DNA of 64,000 nt from Rhodovulum marinum (GCF_004343075.1 NZ_SLXP01000003.1:248001-312000), one strand, 5' to 3'; shown: positions 1-8,597, counted from the first letter of the stretch. Notes: generated by a model from the sequence alone, not told the origin. Translations and numbers: made by a program.

Positions 1-476
1 TGCTTGCGCCCTCCGACCACGTAATCGTAGGCCACCGGCCAGCCGTCACGGCCTGGCACGATATGCATCCGGTCCGACCGCAGGACGTGCAGTTCGAACG
101 GCAGACCACCTTCGCCGCCGACCGCCTCGAGATAGGCGTTACCCGAAAGCAAAAGCTGGCCGTAAAGCGCCTCGAAAAGCTCGGCCCGCCCCTGCGCGGG
201 GTTCGGCCGACCGACCAATTCGATCACGGGATGCGTCTCGTAGCGCCGGTCCGCATCGCGGCAGACGAGCGGCAGCGCAGCCGCTGCTTCCGCGATCAAC
301 TTCACCGCCCGAAACCCCACCGGGTTGCCGATGAACCCGTTGCGGGTCAACGAAACGGCATCCCGCGGGCTCCACGCCACGCGGCCGGCGCCCGACCATG
401 CGATCACCGGCCCCGTGGCCGATGCCTTCGCCTCGGGCACCACCCGCTCCGCACTGCGGAAAATGTTGAACTTCAT
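1..476 (-). CDS. Gene transfer agent portal protein (HK97-type), 5' part only
   Basis: The first 158 residues of a portal protein are visible; the gene continues past base 1. In capsids of this kind the portal forms the dodecameric ring at the unique vertex through which DNA is packed. The product starts MKFNIFRSAERVV and shows the phrases GNPVGFRAVKLIAEA and LLLSGNAYLEAV, which are typical of HK97-family portals of Rhodobacter-type gene transfer agents (ORF g3). It lies 140 bases after the large terminase on the same strand, as in the Rhodobacter capsulatus GTA order g1-g2-g3. The family name comes from motif memory and gene order. A cryptic prophage with the same head genes is the alternative, but the lack of integrase and phage regulators next to the small terminase favours a GTA. 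Confidence 0.88.
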   Translation of the reverse strand, partial: MKFNIFRSAERVVPEAKASATGPVIAWSGAGRVAWSPRDAVSLTRNGFIGNPVGFRAVKLIAEAAAALPLVCRDADRRYETHPVIELVGRPNPAQGRAELFEALYGQLLLSGNAYLEAVGGEGGLPFELHVLRSDRMHIVPGRDGWPVAYDYVVGGRK

Positions 477-616
477 GGGCTAAGCTCCTCCGGTTTCGCT
501 GTCGCTGCCCGTCCAGGGCCCAAGAAAAAGGCCCGTGCCGCGGGATTGCCGCGGCCGGACCTCATCGGTGAAACGGCCACTTCGTCGCGGCCGGTCTGAC
601 TGTCTTCGGCGGCGCC

Positions 617-1960
617 CTACAGGCTCCGCACCCGTGGCCTGCGCCAATGGGCGGCCGGTGCGATCATCAGTTCGTGGATCGCCCAGACCAACGCGTCAAC
701 GCGGTCGGGACTGCCCCGCCCGTCGAAACCGCGCGCCGTCATCCGGCACATTTGATCTTCCAGCGCCTCAAGTCCGCGCAGGTGGTTCACCCGGCCCTGC
801 TCGTAAAGCGCGGCGACGGGCTCGGCCCGGGCCGCCTTCCCGCGCGAGGCATGAACCCCTCGGAACGGCACCAGCGGATCAAGCTGACGGATCACCGTCT
901 CGACCAGGTCTCCACCCTGGTTGACCTCTGCCACCAGACGGTCGGCACCAAAGCGTTCCATCGCCTCGATCGCGGCCTGCGCCCACACCGTGGGTGCCAC
1001 TCCGGCCAAGCTGGCATCCTCCAGAACGACGGCCCGCCACTCCTGCGGCGGCCCCTCGGTCTGGGCCCCCACGACCACGATCCCGCATTCATCCGAATTG
1101 CCGTGCCCGCTGACCGGCGGGTCGACCGCCACCACGATCCGGTCCAGCGGCGGGGCGGCGTCGATCCTTGCCGTCTCGATCTGCGCAAGCGTCCAAAGCG
1201 CGCCATCGGATTCCTCCAATAACACGCCGTCCAGTTCCTGGCGGCCCAGCCGTGTGCCGGCATACCGGGTGCGTACCGCCTCCAGAAACGACGCGGCGAG
1301 GTTCGCGCGGTTCGCCTCGGTCGGCGCGTGGCTGACGACCGTCATCGGGTTCGACAGGATCGATCGCAATATCGCCACGTTACGCGGCGTCGTCGTGATG
1401 CATTGCCGCGGCGACGGTCCCAGCCGCAGACCGAACTGCAGCATGTCCCATGTCTCCTCGGCTTTCTTCCACTTCGCCAGCTCATCGGCCCAGGCCGCGT
1501 CGAATTGCGGCCCGCGCAGGCTTTCCGGATCATGTGCCGAGAAGACCTGCGCGACCGCCCCATTCGGCCAGACCAGCCGATGACGCGTCGCTTCCCAGCG
1601 CGGGCGACGATCGGGTGGCGAACAGGCCATCAGACCGCTTTCGCCGAAGATCATCACCTCGCGGGCCTGGTCGACGGTTTCACCCACCAGTGCCACCCGC
1701 CGGGACCGCCCAGGATCAAGTGGCCTGGCCCCCTCCACCTCGGATCGAACCCACTCTGCACCCGCGCGTGTCTTTCCCGCGCCGCGCCCGCCGAGGACGA
1801 CCCAGCAACGCCAATCGCCCTCTGGCGGCAACTGGTGCGGCAACGCCCAAAACTCGAAAAGAAAGGGCAACGCGAGCAACGCCCCGTCATCCAGGCTTTC
1901 AAGGAAGGCCGTCTGTTCCTCGCGTGGTGCGCAGGCGATCCAGTCGGCGCCCGACCTCAA
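617..1960 (-). CDS. Gene transfer agent terminase large subunit (ORF g2)
   Basis: DNA-packaging ATPase and nuclease of a gene transfer agent. With a TTG start at 1960 the protein has 447 residues. It carries Walker A GGRGAGKT (about 57-64), a Walker B-like FDAAWADEL (about 153-161), and the RNase H-fold nuclease Asp in VVAVDPPVSG (about 280) with a later acidic SPDRVDALVWA. The open frame extends up to 2125, but that part lies inside the small terminase gene and reads as low-quality Arg/Ser-rich sequence. The remembered family N-terminus (a short Trp-containing helix before ALPFLFEFWALPHQLPPEGDW) fits the TTG at 1960. It overlaps the upstream g1 gene by 62 bases, so translational coupling is likely. 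The start is inferred; the identity is firm. Confidence 0.9.
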   Translation of the reverse strand: MRSGADWIACAPREEQTAFLESLDDGALLALPFLFEFWALPHQLPPEGDWRCWVVLGGRGAGKTRAGAEWVRSEVEGARPLDPGRSRRVALVGETVDQAREVMIFGESGLMACSPPDRRPRWEATRHRLVWPNGAVAQVFSAHDPESLRGPQFDAAWADELAKWKKAEETWDMLQFGLRLGPSPRQCITTTPRNVAILRSILSNPMTVVSHAPTEANRANLAASFLEAVRTRYAGTRLGRQELDGVLLEESDGALWTLAQIETARIDAAPPLDRIVVAVDPPVSGHGNSDECGIVVVGAQTEGPPQEWRAVVLEDASLAGVAPTVWAQAAIEAMERFGADRLVAEVNQGGDLVETVIRQLDPLVPFRGVHASRGKAARAEPVAALYEQGRVNHLRGLEALEDQMCRMTARGFDGRGSPDRVDALVWAIHELMIAPAAHWRRPRVRSL

Positions 1961-2240
1961 GGCGTGCCGTGACGAGGTCGAGGGTATGCTCGCGGGTGCC
2001 ACCCGATTCCTGCCGGAGAAGCTTGTCAACTCGTAACCTTTCGTCGAACGCGGTCTGGACCGCCTTTCCAAGATCCGAAAGCGCGCCCCGAAGCGCGCGC
2101 GCGCGCTCGGTGTTGCCTGCCTCAACTTCTTCTATGATGTCATTCAAGGCCCGGATGGTGCGCCTGTAGTGCTCCTCGGCTTCTTCGAGCACCGCCCGGA
2201 CCCCTGCGTCTTCCGCTTGCGGGGCTTCTAGTGTTGCCAT
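1899..2240 (-). CDS. Gene transfer agent ORF g1, small terminase-like protein
   Basis: A 113-residue, largely helical, charged protein starting MATLEAPQAEDAG. Its position just before the large terminase and its size match ORF g1 of Rhodobacter-type GTAs, which acts as the small terminase. The ATG at 2240 has an AAGGA four bases upstream. An in-frame upstream ATG at 2333 would add 31 residues encoded across a transcription terminator hairpin, and those residues look non-coding (Arg/Pro-rich), so 2240 is preferred. It is the first gene of the GTA transcript. Sequence similarity in this family is weak, so the call leans on position. Confidence 0.8.
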   Translation of the reverse strand: MATLEAPQAEDAGVRAVLEEAEEHYRRTIRALNDIIEEVEAGNTERARALRGALSDLGKAVQTAFDERLRVDKLLRQESGGTREHTLDLVTARLEVGRRLDRLRTTRGTDGLP

Positions 2241-2290
2241 GCCGTCCTTGCCTGATTGCCTCGCTGACCCCCGTCGCAGGCGAAGGCACG

Positions 2291-2325
2291 AAAAAGGCGG
2301 CCTCGGGGAGTATCCCCGGGCCGCC
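2291..2325 (-). terminator. Intrinsic terminator between mltG and GTA g1
   Basis: Reading the minus strand, GGCGGCCCGGGG pairs with CCCCGAGGCCGCC around a five-base loop with one bulged A, and is followed at once by TTTTT. It is well placed to end transcripts of mltG, whose stop is 90 bases upstream. It also lies downstream of the candidate GTA promoter at 2353-2381, so GTA transcripts starting there would have to read through it. Confidence 0.8.
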
Positions 2326-2352
2326 AATCCCATGTCTTCCAGCTTGCCTGAA

Positions 2353-2381
2353 GGTATACGCCAGACCGCTCGCAGAGTCAA
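2353..2381 (-). promoter_or_regulatory. Candidate sigma-70 promoter for the GTA genes
   Basis: On the minus strand TTGACT (2381-2376) and TATACC (2358-2353) are separated by exactly 17 bases, in a locally AT-rich stretch between mltG and ORF g1. The expected start point is near 2346, giving a leader of about 105 bases to the g1 start codon that contains the terminator at 2291-2325. The boxes are directly visible; activity is inferred. Confidence 0.6.
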
Positions 2382-2414
2382 GAAGTTTATTGTAAACAAA
2401 TAGTTAACAGAAGC

Positions 2415-3575
2415 CTACTGAACCCCCTCCTGCCGCTCTGCCTCGATCCGGCGCCAGCGGGCCACGTTCTCGTTATGCTCGGCCAGGGTTTCGGCAAAAG
2501 CGTGCCCCCCCGTCCCATCGGCCACAAAGAACAGGTAATCCGTGCTATCGGGGTTGAGCGCCGCCTCGATCGAGGCCCGGCCCGGATTGGCGATCGGCGT
2601 TGGCGGCAGACCATCGATCACATAGGTGTTCCACGGCGTTTCGCGGCGCAATTCGCTTTGACGGATGCCACGTCCCAGCGGTGCCCTGCCTTCCGTAAGG
2701 CCGTAGATCACCGTCGGGTCCGTCTGCAGCCGAATCCCTTGCCGCAAACGATTCACGAAAACGCTGGCCACCTGGCGGCGTTCTTCCGGTACCCCGGTTT
2801 CCTTTTCGACGATCGAGGCCAGGACCAGCGCCTGCTCCGGCGTTTCGATCGGCAGGCCATCCGCCCGGCGCGCCCAGAGGTCTTCCAGAATCTTCGACTG
2901 ACGCTCCTGCATCTCGGCCACCAATTCGTCCCGCCGCATGCCTTCGGACACTTCGTAACTGTCCGGCGCCAGGCTGCCCTCAGGGGGCAGCTCGACAAGG
3001 TCTCCGTTCAAGAAATCGGCCGCCTTCAGTTCCTCGACCACCTGCCAGCTTGTCACGCCCTCGGCCAGCGTCACCCGAAAGCGCAGATCCGGTGCCGCGC
3101 GCTTCTCGGCGTAGTCCTGCGGAATTTCCCCGGCCGCCGGGTCAAAGGCCATCACCTCGACATAACGGCTCGTCGCCGGGTCCAACTCGCGCAACTGCAC
3201 CTCGGCACTGACGATGCCGATACGGAAATTCAGTTCGGTTCCACAGGTCGACCGGCCGCCGCGGGTCACGATGTCGACGATCTCCTCCATCGACGCGCCA
3301 GGCTGCACGAGAAAGCTGCCGGCTTTCAGCAAGCTGGATTTCTCGGTGTATTTCGCCCCCAGCCGGAAGATCGTCGAATTCGAAATCGCCCCCTCGTCGC
3401 CAAGCTGGCGGGAAACACGCCCCATCGTCGAGCCGGGCTCGACACGAAGGCAAATCGGCTCTTCCAGTGGGCCGGGGCCGGTATACTGGCGTTGCCCCCA
3501 GATAAGCCCGCCACCCGCCAACAGGAACAGCACGATAAAAAGCGTCAGCGCGTTCGAGGCGATGGATCGCCACAT
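2415..3575 (-). CDS. mltG: Endolytic murein transglycosylase MltG (YceG family)
   Basis: Inner-membrane lytic transglycosylase that cleaves nascent glycan strands and is thought to set the end of peptidoglycan polymerisation. The 386-residue product has one N-terminal membrane helix (about 10-27), a LysM-like region and the YceG domain. The catalytic Glu is in VLASIVEKETG (about Glu257), followed by the family phrases RLRQGIRLQTDPTVIYGL and NTYVIDGLPPTPIANPG. Length is normal. The ATG overlaps the fabF stop by one base (TGATG), so it is translationally coupled to fabF; acpP-fabF-mltG is a common order in alphaproteobacteria. Confidence 0.96.
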   Translation of the reverse strand: MWRSIASNALTLFIVLFLLAGGGLIWGQRQYTGPGPLEEPICLRVEPGSTMGRVSRQLGDEGAISNSTIFRLGAKYTEKSSLLKAGSFLVQPGASMEEIVDIVTRGGRSTCGTELNFRIGIVSAEVQLRELDPATSRYVEVMAFDPAAGEIPQDYAEKRAAPDLRFRVTLAEGVTSWQVVEELKAADFLNGDLVELPPEGSLAPDSYEVSEGMRRDELVAEMQERQSKILEDLWARRADGLPIETPEQALVLASIVEKETGVPEERRQVASVFVNRLRQGIRLQTDPTVIYGLTEGRAPLGRGIRQSELRRETPWNTYVIDGLPPTPIANPGRASIEAALNPDSTDYLFFVADGTGGHAFAETLAEHNENVARWRRIEAERQEGVQ

Positions 3576-4837
3576 CAGAGGTCACCACGCCCCATGATCA
3601 GCGTCGCATTCGTGCCCCCGAACCCGAACGAGTTGGACAGAACCACCCCGATCTCGCGTTTCTTCGCCACCTTGGGCGCCAGGTCCAGCCGCACGCCCTC
3701 GGGCGGCGTGTCGAGGTTCAGCGTGGGCGGCGCCACCTGGTCACGCATGGCCAGGATGCAGAAGATCGCCTCGACCGCACCCGCCGCGCCCAGAAGATGC
3801 CCGACCGAGGACTTGGTGGACGACATCGTCGCCGTATCGACCGCATCGCCCAACAACCGCTCGACCGCGCCCAGTTCGATCGTGTCGGCCATCGTCGAGG
3901 TGCCATGCGCATTGATATAGTCGATGTCGGCGGGCGTCATGCCGGCCCGTTTCAACGCCGCTTGCATCGACCGATAGCCGCCGTCGCCATCCTCGGACGG
4001 CGCGGTAATATGATAGGCATCGCCCGACAGCCCATAGCCCAGGATCTCTGCGTAGATTTTCGCACCACGCGCCTTCGCGTGCTCGTATTCCTCAAGAACG
4101 ACGACGCCCGCGCCCTCGCCCATCACGAAACCGTCCCGGTCCGCATCCCAGGGCCGCGAGGCCAATTGCGGATCGTTGCCCCGTTTCGTCGATAGCGCCT
4201 TGCAGGCGTTGAACCCGGCGATCCCGATTTCCGAGATCGGGCTTTCCGCTCCACCCGCCACCATGACGTCGGCATCGCCCCACTGGATCAGCCGCGCGGC
4301 ATCGCCGATGGCGTGCGCTCCGGTCGAACAGGCGGTTACCACCGCATGGTTCGGCCCCTTGAAACCGAACCGGATCGACACCTGCCCCGAGGCCAGGTTG
4401 ATCAGCGCGGACGGGATGAAGAAAGGCGACACCCGCCGCGGTCCCTTTTCCTGCAGCAGCACCGCAGTATCGGCGATCGCCGACAGCCCGCCGATGCCCG
4501 ACCCGATCATGACGCCGGTGCGCTCGCGTTCTTCCTCGGTGACGGGTTCCCAGCCGGAGTCCTTGACCGCCTGCGTCGCCGCTGCCATGCCGTACAGGAT
4601 GAAATCATCCACCTTGCGCCGTTCCTTGGGCTCCATCCAGTCGTCGGGATTGAACGTGCCGCCGGTCCCGTCGCCGAACGGGATTTCGGCGGCATAGGTG
4701 GTCGCCACGCGCGATGCGTCGAACCGGCTGATCGGACCGATGCCCGATTGCCCCTCGATGAGACGCGTCCAGGTTTCCTCGACACCGCAGGCCAGCGGGG
4801 ACACCATCCCCAGCCCGGTCACCACCACTCGACGCAT
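3575..4837 (-). CDS. fabF: 3-oxoacyl-ACP synthase II (beta-ketoacyl-ACP synthase FabF)
   Basis: Condenses malonyl-ACP with acyl-ACP in fatty acid elongation. The 420-residue thiolase-fold protein shows the active-site Cys in VVTACSTGAHAIGDA (about Cys170), the His of INAHGTSTMADT, and the Lys/His motif SSTKSSVGHLLGAAGAVEA, ending with the glycine-rich NSFGFGGTNA. The start is marked by a strong GAGGAGG five bases before the ATG. It follows acpP on the same strand after a gap of about 650 bases and a terminator, so it probably has its own promoter; none stands out. Confidence 0.98.
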   Translation of the reverse strand: MRRVVVTGLGMVSPLACGVEETWTRLIEGQSGIGPISRFDASRVATTYAAEIPFGDGTGGTFNPDDWMEPKERRKVDDFILYGMAAATQAVKDSGWEPVTEEERERTGVMIGSGIGGLSAIADTAVLLQEKGPRRVSPFFIPSALINLASGQVSIRFGFKGPNHAVVTACSTGAHAIGDAARLIQWGDADVMVAGGAESPISEIGIAGFNACKALSTKRGNDPQLASRPWDADRDGFVMGEGAGVVVLEEYEHAKARGAKIYAEILGYGLSGDAYHITAPSEDGDGGYRSMQAALKRAGMTPADIDYINAHGTSTMADTIELGAVERLLGDAVDTATMSSTKSSVGHLLGAAGAVEAIFCILAMRDQVAPPTLNLDTPPEGVRLDLAPKVAKKREIGVVLSNSFGFGGTNATLIMGRGDL

Positions 4838-5422
4838 GCGCCCCTCCTCGTTCTAGCCCTAAGCCCTTGTTCGGCGCCCTGATACAGCGGTTCGACCGGC
4901 CTCGGCAAGTCGCGCGCGCCCCAGGTAGCGGTGCCTTGTTCCGGAAAGATACGCGCAACCGCACCGGCATCGGCGCTGCGTCACACCCCACAGGGACCAG
5001 CTTGCCGGCCGAAAACATGGTCCTCGAACTTGACCTTATGGGCAGCAAGCCTCGGCGCGACGTGCCCATCAAATCGCAGATGCGGTGCGTATTGCGGGCC
5101 GGCCGGCGCCGGTTACCCCCGCATCGCATCGTCACATTCCCGTTCCAGCGGCCTCGCCCTTTCGGAGTTTGTCGAGCAGGCAGAATTCAACCGCGTGTTC
5201 AGTGACTACCAAACGTATACCGCCGCCCTCGAGCGCTCCTAGCCGCATGATTCCATGTTCGATCCACATCCGGCCATGCTGACGACAGCAGATGACAGCC
5301 CTCAGAAACCGCGCCGTATTCTCGCCGCATGGTGCACATTTGGGTTCGGATGCCGACAATCCAAAGCTGGTCCAGCGCTGTCTTTCCCAGCCTCGCAGCC
5401 TTCCTGCCAAGACGCCCGCCTC
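4838..5422. other. Long intergenic region between acpP and fabF, no supported gene
   Basis: About 585 bases without a convincing gene. Short open frames exist on both strands (4931-5242 +, 5132-5410 -), but none has a ribosome-binding site or a recognisable product. The peptide end SEFVEQAEFNRVFSDYQTY of the plus frame looks slightly protein-like and could be a gene remnant. The fabF promoter must lie here. I see no tRNA or clear structured RNA. Confidence 0.5.
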
Positions 5423-5456
5423 CGAAAAGACGAACGGCGCCCCAGGGGCGCCGTTC
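5423..5456 (-). terminator. Intrinsic terminator of acpP
   Basis: GAACGGCGCCC and GGGCGCCGTTC form an 11-bp perfect stem with a three-base loop (5432-5456). On the minus strand this is followed by GTCTTTTC. It lies 30 bases after the acpP stop codon. Confidence 0.8.
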
Positions 5457-5485
5457 CAATCACAGTGTGAGGGGTGCCGTCAATC

Positions 5486-5719
5486 TCACGAGGCTTCCTG
5501 GATGAACTTCACCGCGTCGCCAAAGGTCTGGATGGTCTCGGCCGCATCGTCCGGGATCTCGATGCCGAACTCTTCTTCGAAAGCCATCACCAACTCGACC
5601 GTGTCCAGGCTGTCCGCGCCCAGATCGTCGATGAACGAGGCGTTCTCGGTCACCTTGTCCTCTTCGACGCCCAGGTGCTCGACGACGATCTTCTTAACGC
5701 GATCCGCGATGTCGCTCAT
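5486..5719 (-). CDS. acpP: Acyl carrier protein
   Basis: Carrier of growing acyl chains on a phosphopantetheine arm. The product has 77 residues, is strongly acidic, and carries the prosthetic-group site [10 protein letters not shown] with Ser37. The sequence is of the standard AcpP type. It is preceded by a candidate promoter (5846-5873), followed by a terminator, and sits between fabG and fabF, so it can be expressed at a higher level than its neighbours, as is usual for this gene. Confidence 0.98.
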   Translation of the reverse strand: MSDIADRVKKIVVEHLGVEEDKVTENASFIDDLGADSLDTVELVMAFEEEFGIEIPDDAAETIQTFGDAVKFIQEAS

Positions 5720-5845
5720 ATCTGTTCCTCACTTTGTTCAGGCAGCGCGCCCGTCTTATTGCTGTTGGCCACGAGGGGCCGCGTCTGTCCCCGCGCGGGC
5801 GGAGAACCGGCAAGCGCGGGGAACCCCCCCGACGAACTCGCGCCG

Positions 5846-5873
5846 CCTATAACACATCACTTACCCAAGGCAA
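5846..5873 (-). promoter_or_regulatory. Candidate promoter of acpP
   Basis: On the minus strand TTGCCT (5873-5868) and TATAGG (5851-5846) are 16 bases apart, in the 217-base gap between fabG and acpP. The expected start point is about 120 bases before the acpP ATG. Box match is moderate. Confidence 0.5.
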
Positions 5874-5936
5874 ACGCTTTCCCGTCGCAGGCTCACGGCC
5901 GCCCCAAGGCTCCTCGCCGCGCCACTATCGCGCGGC

Positions 5937-6674
5937 TCAGACCATCGCCATTCCACCGTTCACGTGCAGCGTCGCGCCGGTCACATAGCCCGCTTCGGCG
6001 CTGGCCAGATAGACCACCGCGGCGGCGATATCGGCAGGTGTGCCCATCGCGGCCATCGGCACCGCGCCCAGGATGCCGGCCTTCTGCTCCTCGGTCAGCT
6101 TGTCGGTCATCGCCGTTTCGATGAACCCGGGCGCGACGCAGTTCACCGTGATGCCGCGCGCCGCGACTTCCTGGGCCAGCGACTTCGACATGCCCACCAG
6201 CCCCGCCTTGGCCGCGCAGTAATTCGCCTGCCCCGGGTTGCCCGTCGTTCCCACCACCGAGGTGATGTTGACGATCCGCCCCCAGCGCGCCTTCATCATG
6301 CCGCGAAGCGCCCCGCGGCACAGGCGCATCGCCGCCGTCAGGTTGACGTCGATCACCGCCTGCCAGTCGTCATCCTTGAGCCGCATGAACAGGGTATCGC
6401 GGGTGATGCCCGCGTTGTTCACCAGGATGTCCAGCCCGCCCATTGCCTCGACCGCCCGGCCGGGCAGCGCGTCGACGGCCGCGGGGTCCGAAAGGTCGCA
6501 GGGCAGAACATGCGCGCGCTCGCCCAGATCCGCGGCCAGCACCTTCAGCGGATCCTCCCGCGTGCCGGACAAAGCAACCGTCGCGCCCTGCGCATGCAGC
6601 GCGCGCGCGATCTCGCCACCAATCCCCCCCGAGGCGCCGGTCACCAGCGCGCATTTTCCGCTCAGATCGAACAT
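5937..6674 (-). CDS. fabG: 3-oxoacyl-ACP reductase FabG
   Basis: NADPH-dependent reduction of 3-oxoacyl-ACP in fatty acid elongation. The 245-residue SDR protein has the cofactor motif TGASGGIG (12-19), NNAG (86-89) and the complete catalytic set Ser139, Tyr152 and Lys156 (NYCAAKAG). It lies 9 bases after fabD, so fabD-fabG is an operon, with acpP next downstream. Context and family agree on the housekeeping FabG. Confidence 0.97.
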   Translation of the reverse strand: MFDLSGKCALVTGASGGIGGEIARALHAQGATVALSGTREDPLKVLAADLGERAHVLPCDLSDPAAVDALPGRAVEAMGGLDILVNNAGITRDTLFMRLKDDDWQAVIDVNLTAAMRLCRGALRGMMKARWGRIVNITSVVGTTGNPGQANYCAAKAGLVGMSKSLAQEVAARGITVNCVAPGFIETAMTDKLTEEQKAGILGAVPMAAMGTPADIAAAVVYLASAEAGYVTGATLHVNGGMAMV

Positions 6675-6683
6675 CTCGTCTCC

Positions 6684-7625
6684 TCAGCTCATGCTTTCCA
6701 CGGCCGCCGTCACCTCTTCGGGCGTGCCGACCTGGCGCGAGACGACCTCTCGGGCGATCCGACGGACCATCCCGGAAAGGGCCTTGCCCGCACCGATTTC
6801 CCAGATTTCGCCAACACCCTCGGACGCCATCCAAGCGACGGACTCGCGCCAGCGGACCACGCCCGTGACCTGTTCGACCAACAGCGCGCGGATCTCGACG
6901 GGGTCGCTGACCGCTTGGGCCCGCACGTTCGCCACGACCGGAACCAGCGGCGCGTCGATTGTCACATCGGCCAGACGTTCGGCCATCACTTGGGCCGCCG
7001 GTTCCATCAGCGCACAGTGGAATGGCGCGGAAACCGGCAGCATCACGGCGCGTTTCGCGCCTCTCTCCTGCGCCAGCGCAACGGCGCGTTCGACTCCCGC
7101 CTTGTGGCCCGAGATCACCACCTGGCCGGGGTCGTTGTCATTGGCCGCCTGTACCACCTGGCCCTCGGCCGCGTCCGCGGCGACCTGTTGCACGGCGCCA
7201 AGATCAAGGCCAAGGATCGCCGCCATCGCGCCCTCGCCAACCCCGACCGCCGCCTGCATCGCCTCGCCGCGCACCCGCAAAAGCTGCGCGGTATCGGCAA
7301 GGCTGATCGCCCCCGCCGCACAAAGCGCCGAGTATTCGCCCAGCGAGTGCCCGGCCACGAAACTCGCTGCCGTCACCGTCACGCCCTCGGCCCCCAGCGC
7401 CGCCATCGCCGCCATGGATGTCGCCATCAGCGCGGGCTGGGCGTTCCGGGTCAGTGTCAGGGCCTCCTGCTCGCCCTCCCAGATCAGCGCCGACAGCTTT
7501 TCGCCCAGCGCGTCGTCAACTTCTTCGAACACCGCGCGGGCCTGCGGGTAGGCGTCGGCCAGCGCCCGGCCCATCCCGATGGTCTGCGCCCCCTGGCCCG
7601 GAAACACGAATGCACGCATAGGCAT
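6684..7625 (-). CDS. fabD: Malonyl-CoA:ACP transacylase FabD
   Basis: Transfers malonyl from CoA to ACP. The 313-residue product begins MPMRAFVFPGQGAQTIGMG and has the nucleophile Ser94 in GHSLGEYSAL and the His in VSAPFHCALM. The ATG at 7625 is favoured by GAGGGAG four bases upstream; an ATG two codons later is possible. First gene of the fabD-fabG unit. Confidence 0.97.
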   Translation of the reverse strand: MPMRAFVFPGQGAQTIGMGRALADAYPQARAVFEEVDDALGEKLSALIWEGEQEALTLTRNAQPALMATSMAAMAALGAEGVTVTAASFVAGHSLGEYSALCAAGAISLADTAQLLRVRGEAMQAAVGVGEGAMAAILGLDLGAVQQVAADAAEGQVVQAANDNDPGQVVISGHKAGVERAVALAQERGAKRAVMLPVSAPFHCALMEPAAQVMAERLADVTIDAPLVPVVANVRAQAVSDPVEIRALLVEQVTGVVRWRESVAWMASEGVGEIWEIGAGKALSGMVRRIAREVVSRQVGTPEEVTAAVESMS

Positions 7626-7673
7626 ACTACTCCCTCGACGATTTCCGGAGGGTCTATCGGCTACGGTCAGGGT

Positions 7674-8597
7674 TCACAAGTCGCAGGAAACGACAGGCGA
7701 CGGCCTGCCGCGCAGCCGGTCCAGGAAGTCGGGCGCCACGCGGTCCTCGACTTCGTTGGCCTCGATATTCGCCACGTTGCGCCGCACCCGCGCGGCGTGG
7801 CGCGCCGCCTCGACACGTTGGTTCGATCCCCGCGCGATCTTGGCGGCAAGTTCGGCCTCGGACCGGGCATAATAGTGGTTCAGCTGCAAATGATCGGCCG
7901 AGTAGAAACCGCGTTCGAACCGCCCCTTCAGGGTCGTCCTTTCGCCCCGATCATTCCAGGTCACGCCCTGCCCGTCGATCTCGACGCTGTGCACTTTCAG
8001 CGCGGTAACCCGCGTCGCGTCGACCAGCGTCTTGAAATTCGTCACCCCCCGCGCGCCGCTCATCGGATCAGCTGCACGGCGGGTGAAGTTCGCGACGATG
8101 CCGCCTTCGGGCGGATCCACATGGCCGCATCGGCCGAAATTGTGCCACGGCAACGTCACCGAGGGGATATCGCCCAGATGTGCCAGCGCCGCGTCCAGGC
8201 TCGTCGCGCGCTTCGGCACCAGAAACTCGTCGGCGTCGATGCAGGCCATCCACCGGAACCGCCCGCCAAAATTCCGCATCGCGTGGGCATAGGCCAGGAC
8301 CTGGTTATGGATCTCGCGCCCGGTGCCCGCATCGGTCAGCCGCTGGTGCCAGGGGATCACCGTCAACTTCTCGCCCAGCGCCCGCGTCAGCCGCGGAATC
8401 GTCGCGTCCCGGCATCCGTTGTCGTAGACGACGAAATGGGCCGCGCCCGCATCACGATGAAATCCCGCCCATTCGCCGATATGACGTTCTTCGTCGCGCA
8501 CGATCAGCACAACCGCCACACCCGCGCGATCAGGCGTCGGTGCGGGCGGCGTCAGGCCGATCCTGGTGATCGGACGCCTTGAAAACAGTCTCAACAT
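7674..8597 (-). CDS. Glycosyltransferase, family 2/92-like (DUF23-type)
   Basis: A 307-residue soluble protein with VAVVLIVRDEERHIGEWAGF near the N-terminus, a DNGCRDAT stretch and the DxD-type metal/sugar-nucleotide motif CIDADEFLV. These are features of GT-A glycosyltransferases of the family 92/Glyco_tranf_2_4 type. Acceptor and sugar cannot be told from sequence; relatives are often annotated only as glycosyltransferase family 2. The ATG at 8597 is chosen because the upstream extension (up to 8723) is Pro/Arg-rich and runs into the rpsF promoter region. Its stop is 48 bases upstream of the fabD start on the same strand, but nothing links it to lipid synthesis. Confidence 0.8.
   Translation of the reverse strand: MLRLFSRRPITRIGLTPPAPTPDRAGVAVVLIVRDEERHIGEWAGFHRDAGAAHFVVYDNGCRDATIPRLTRALGEKLTVIPWHQRLTDAGTGREIHNQVLAYAHAMRNFGGRFRWMACIDADEFLVPKRATSLDAALAHLGDIPSVTLPWHNFGRCGHVDPPEGGIVANFTRRAADPMSGARGVTNFKTLVDATRVTALKVHSVEIDGQGVTWNDRGERTTLKGRFERGFYSADHLQLNHYYARSEAELAAKIARGSNQRVEAARHAARVRRNVANIEANEVEDRVAPDFLDRLRGRPSPVVSCDL

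Noticed and set aside
1-2240. Prophage at the left edge
   Set aside because: Only head genes in GTA order are visible, next to housekeeping genes, without integrase, repressor or attachment site; GTA is the better reading, with the caveat that the rest is outside the window.
5132-5410. 92-codon minus-strand frame in the acpP-fabF gap
   Set aside because: No ribosome-binding site, unusual residue mix, and no recognisable product.
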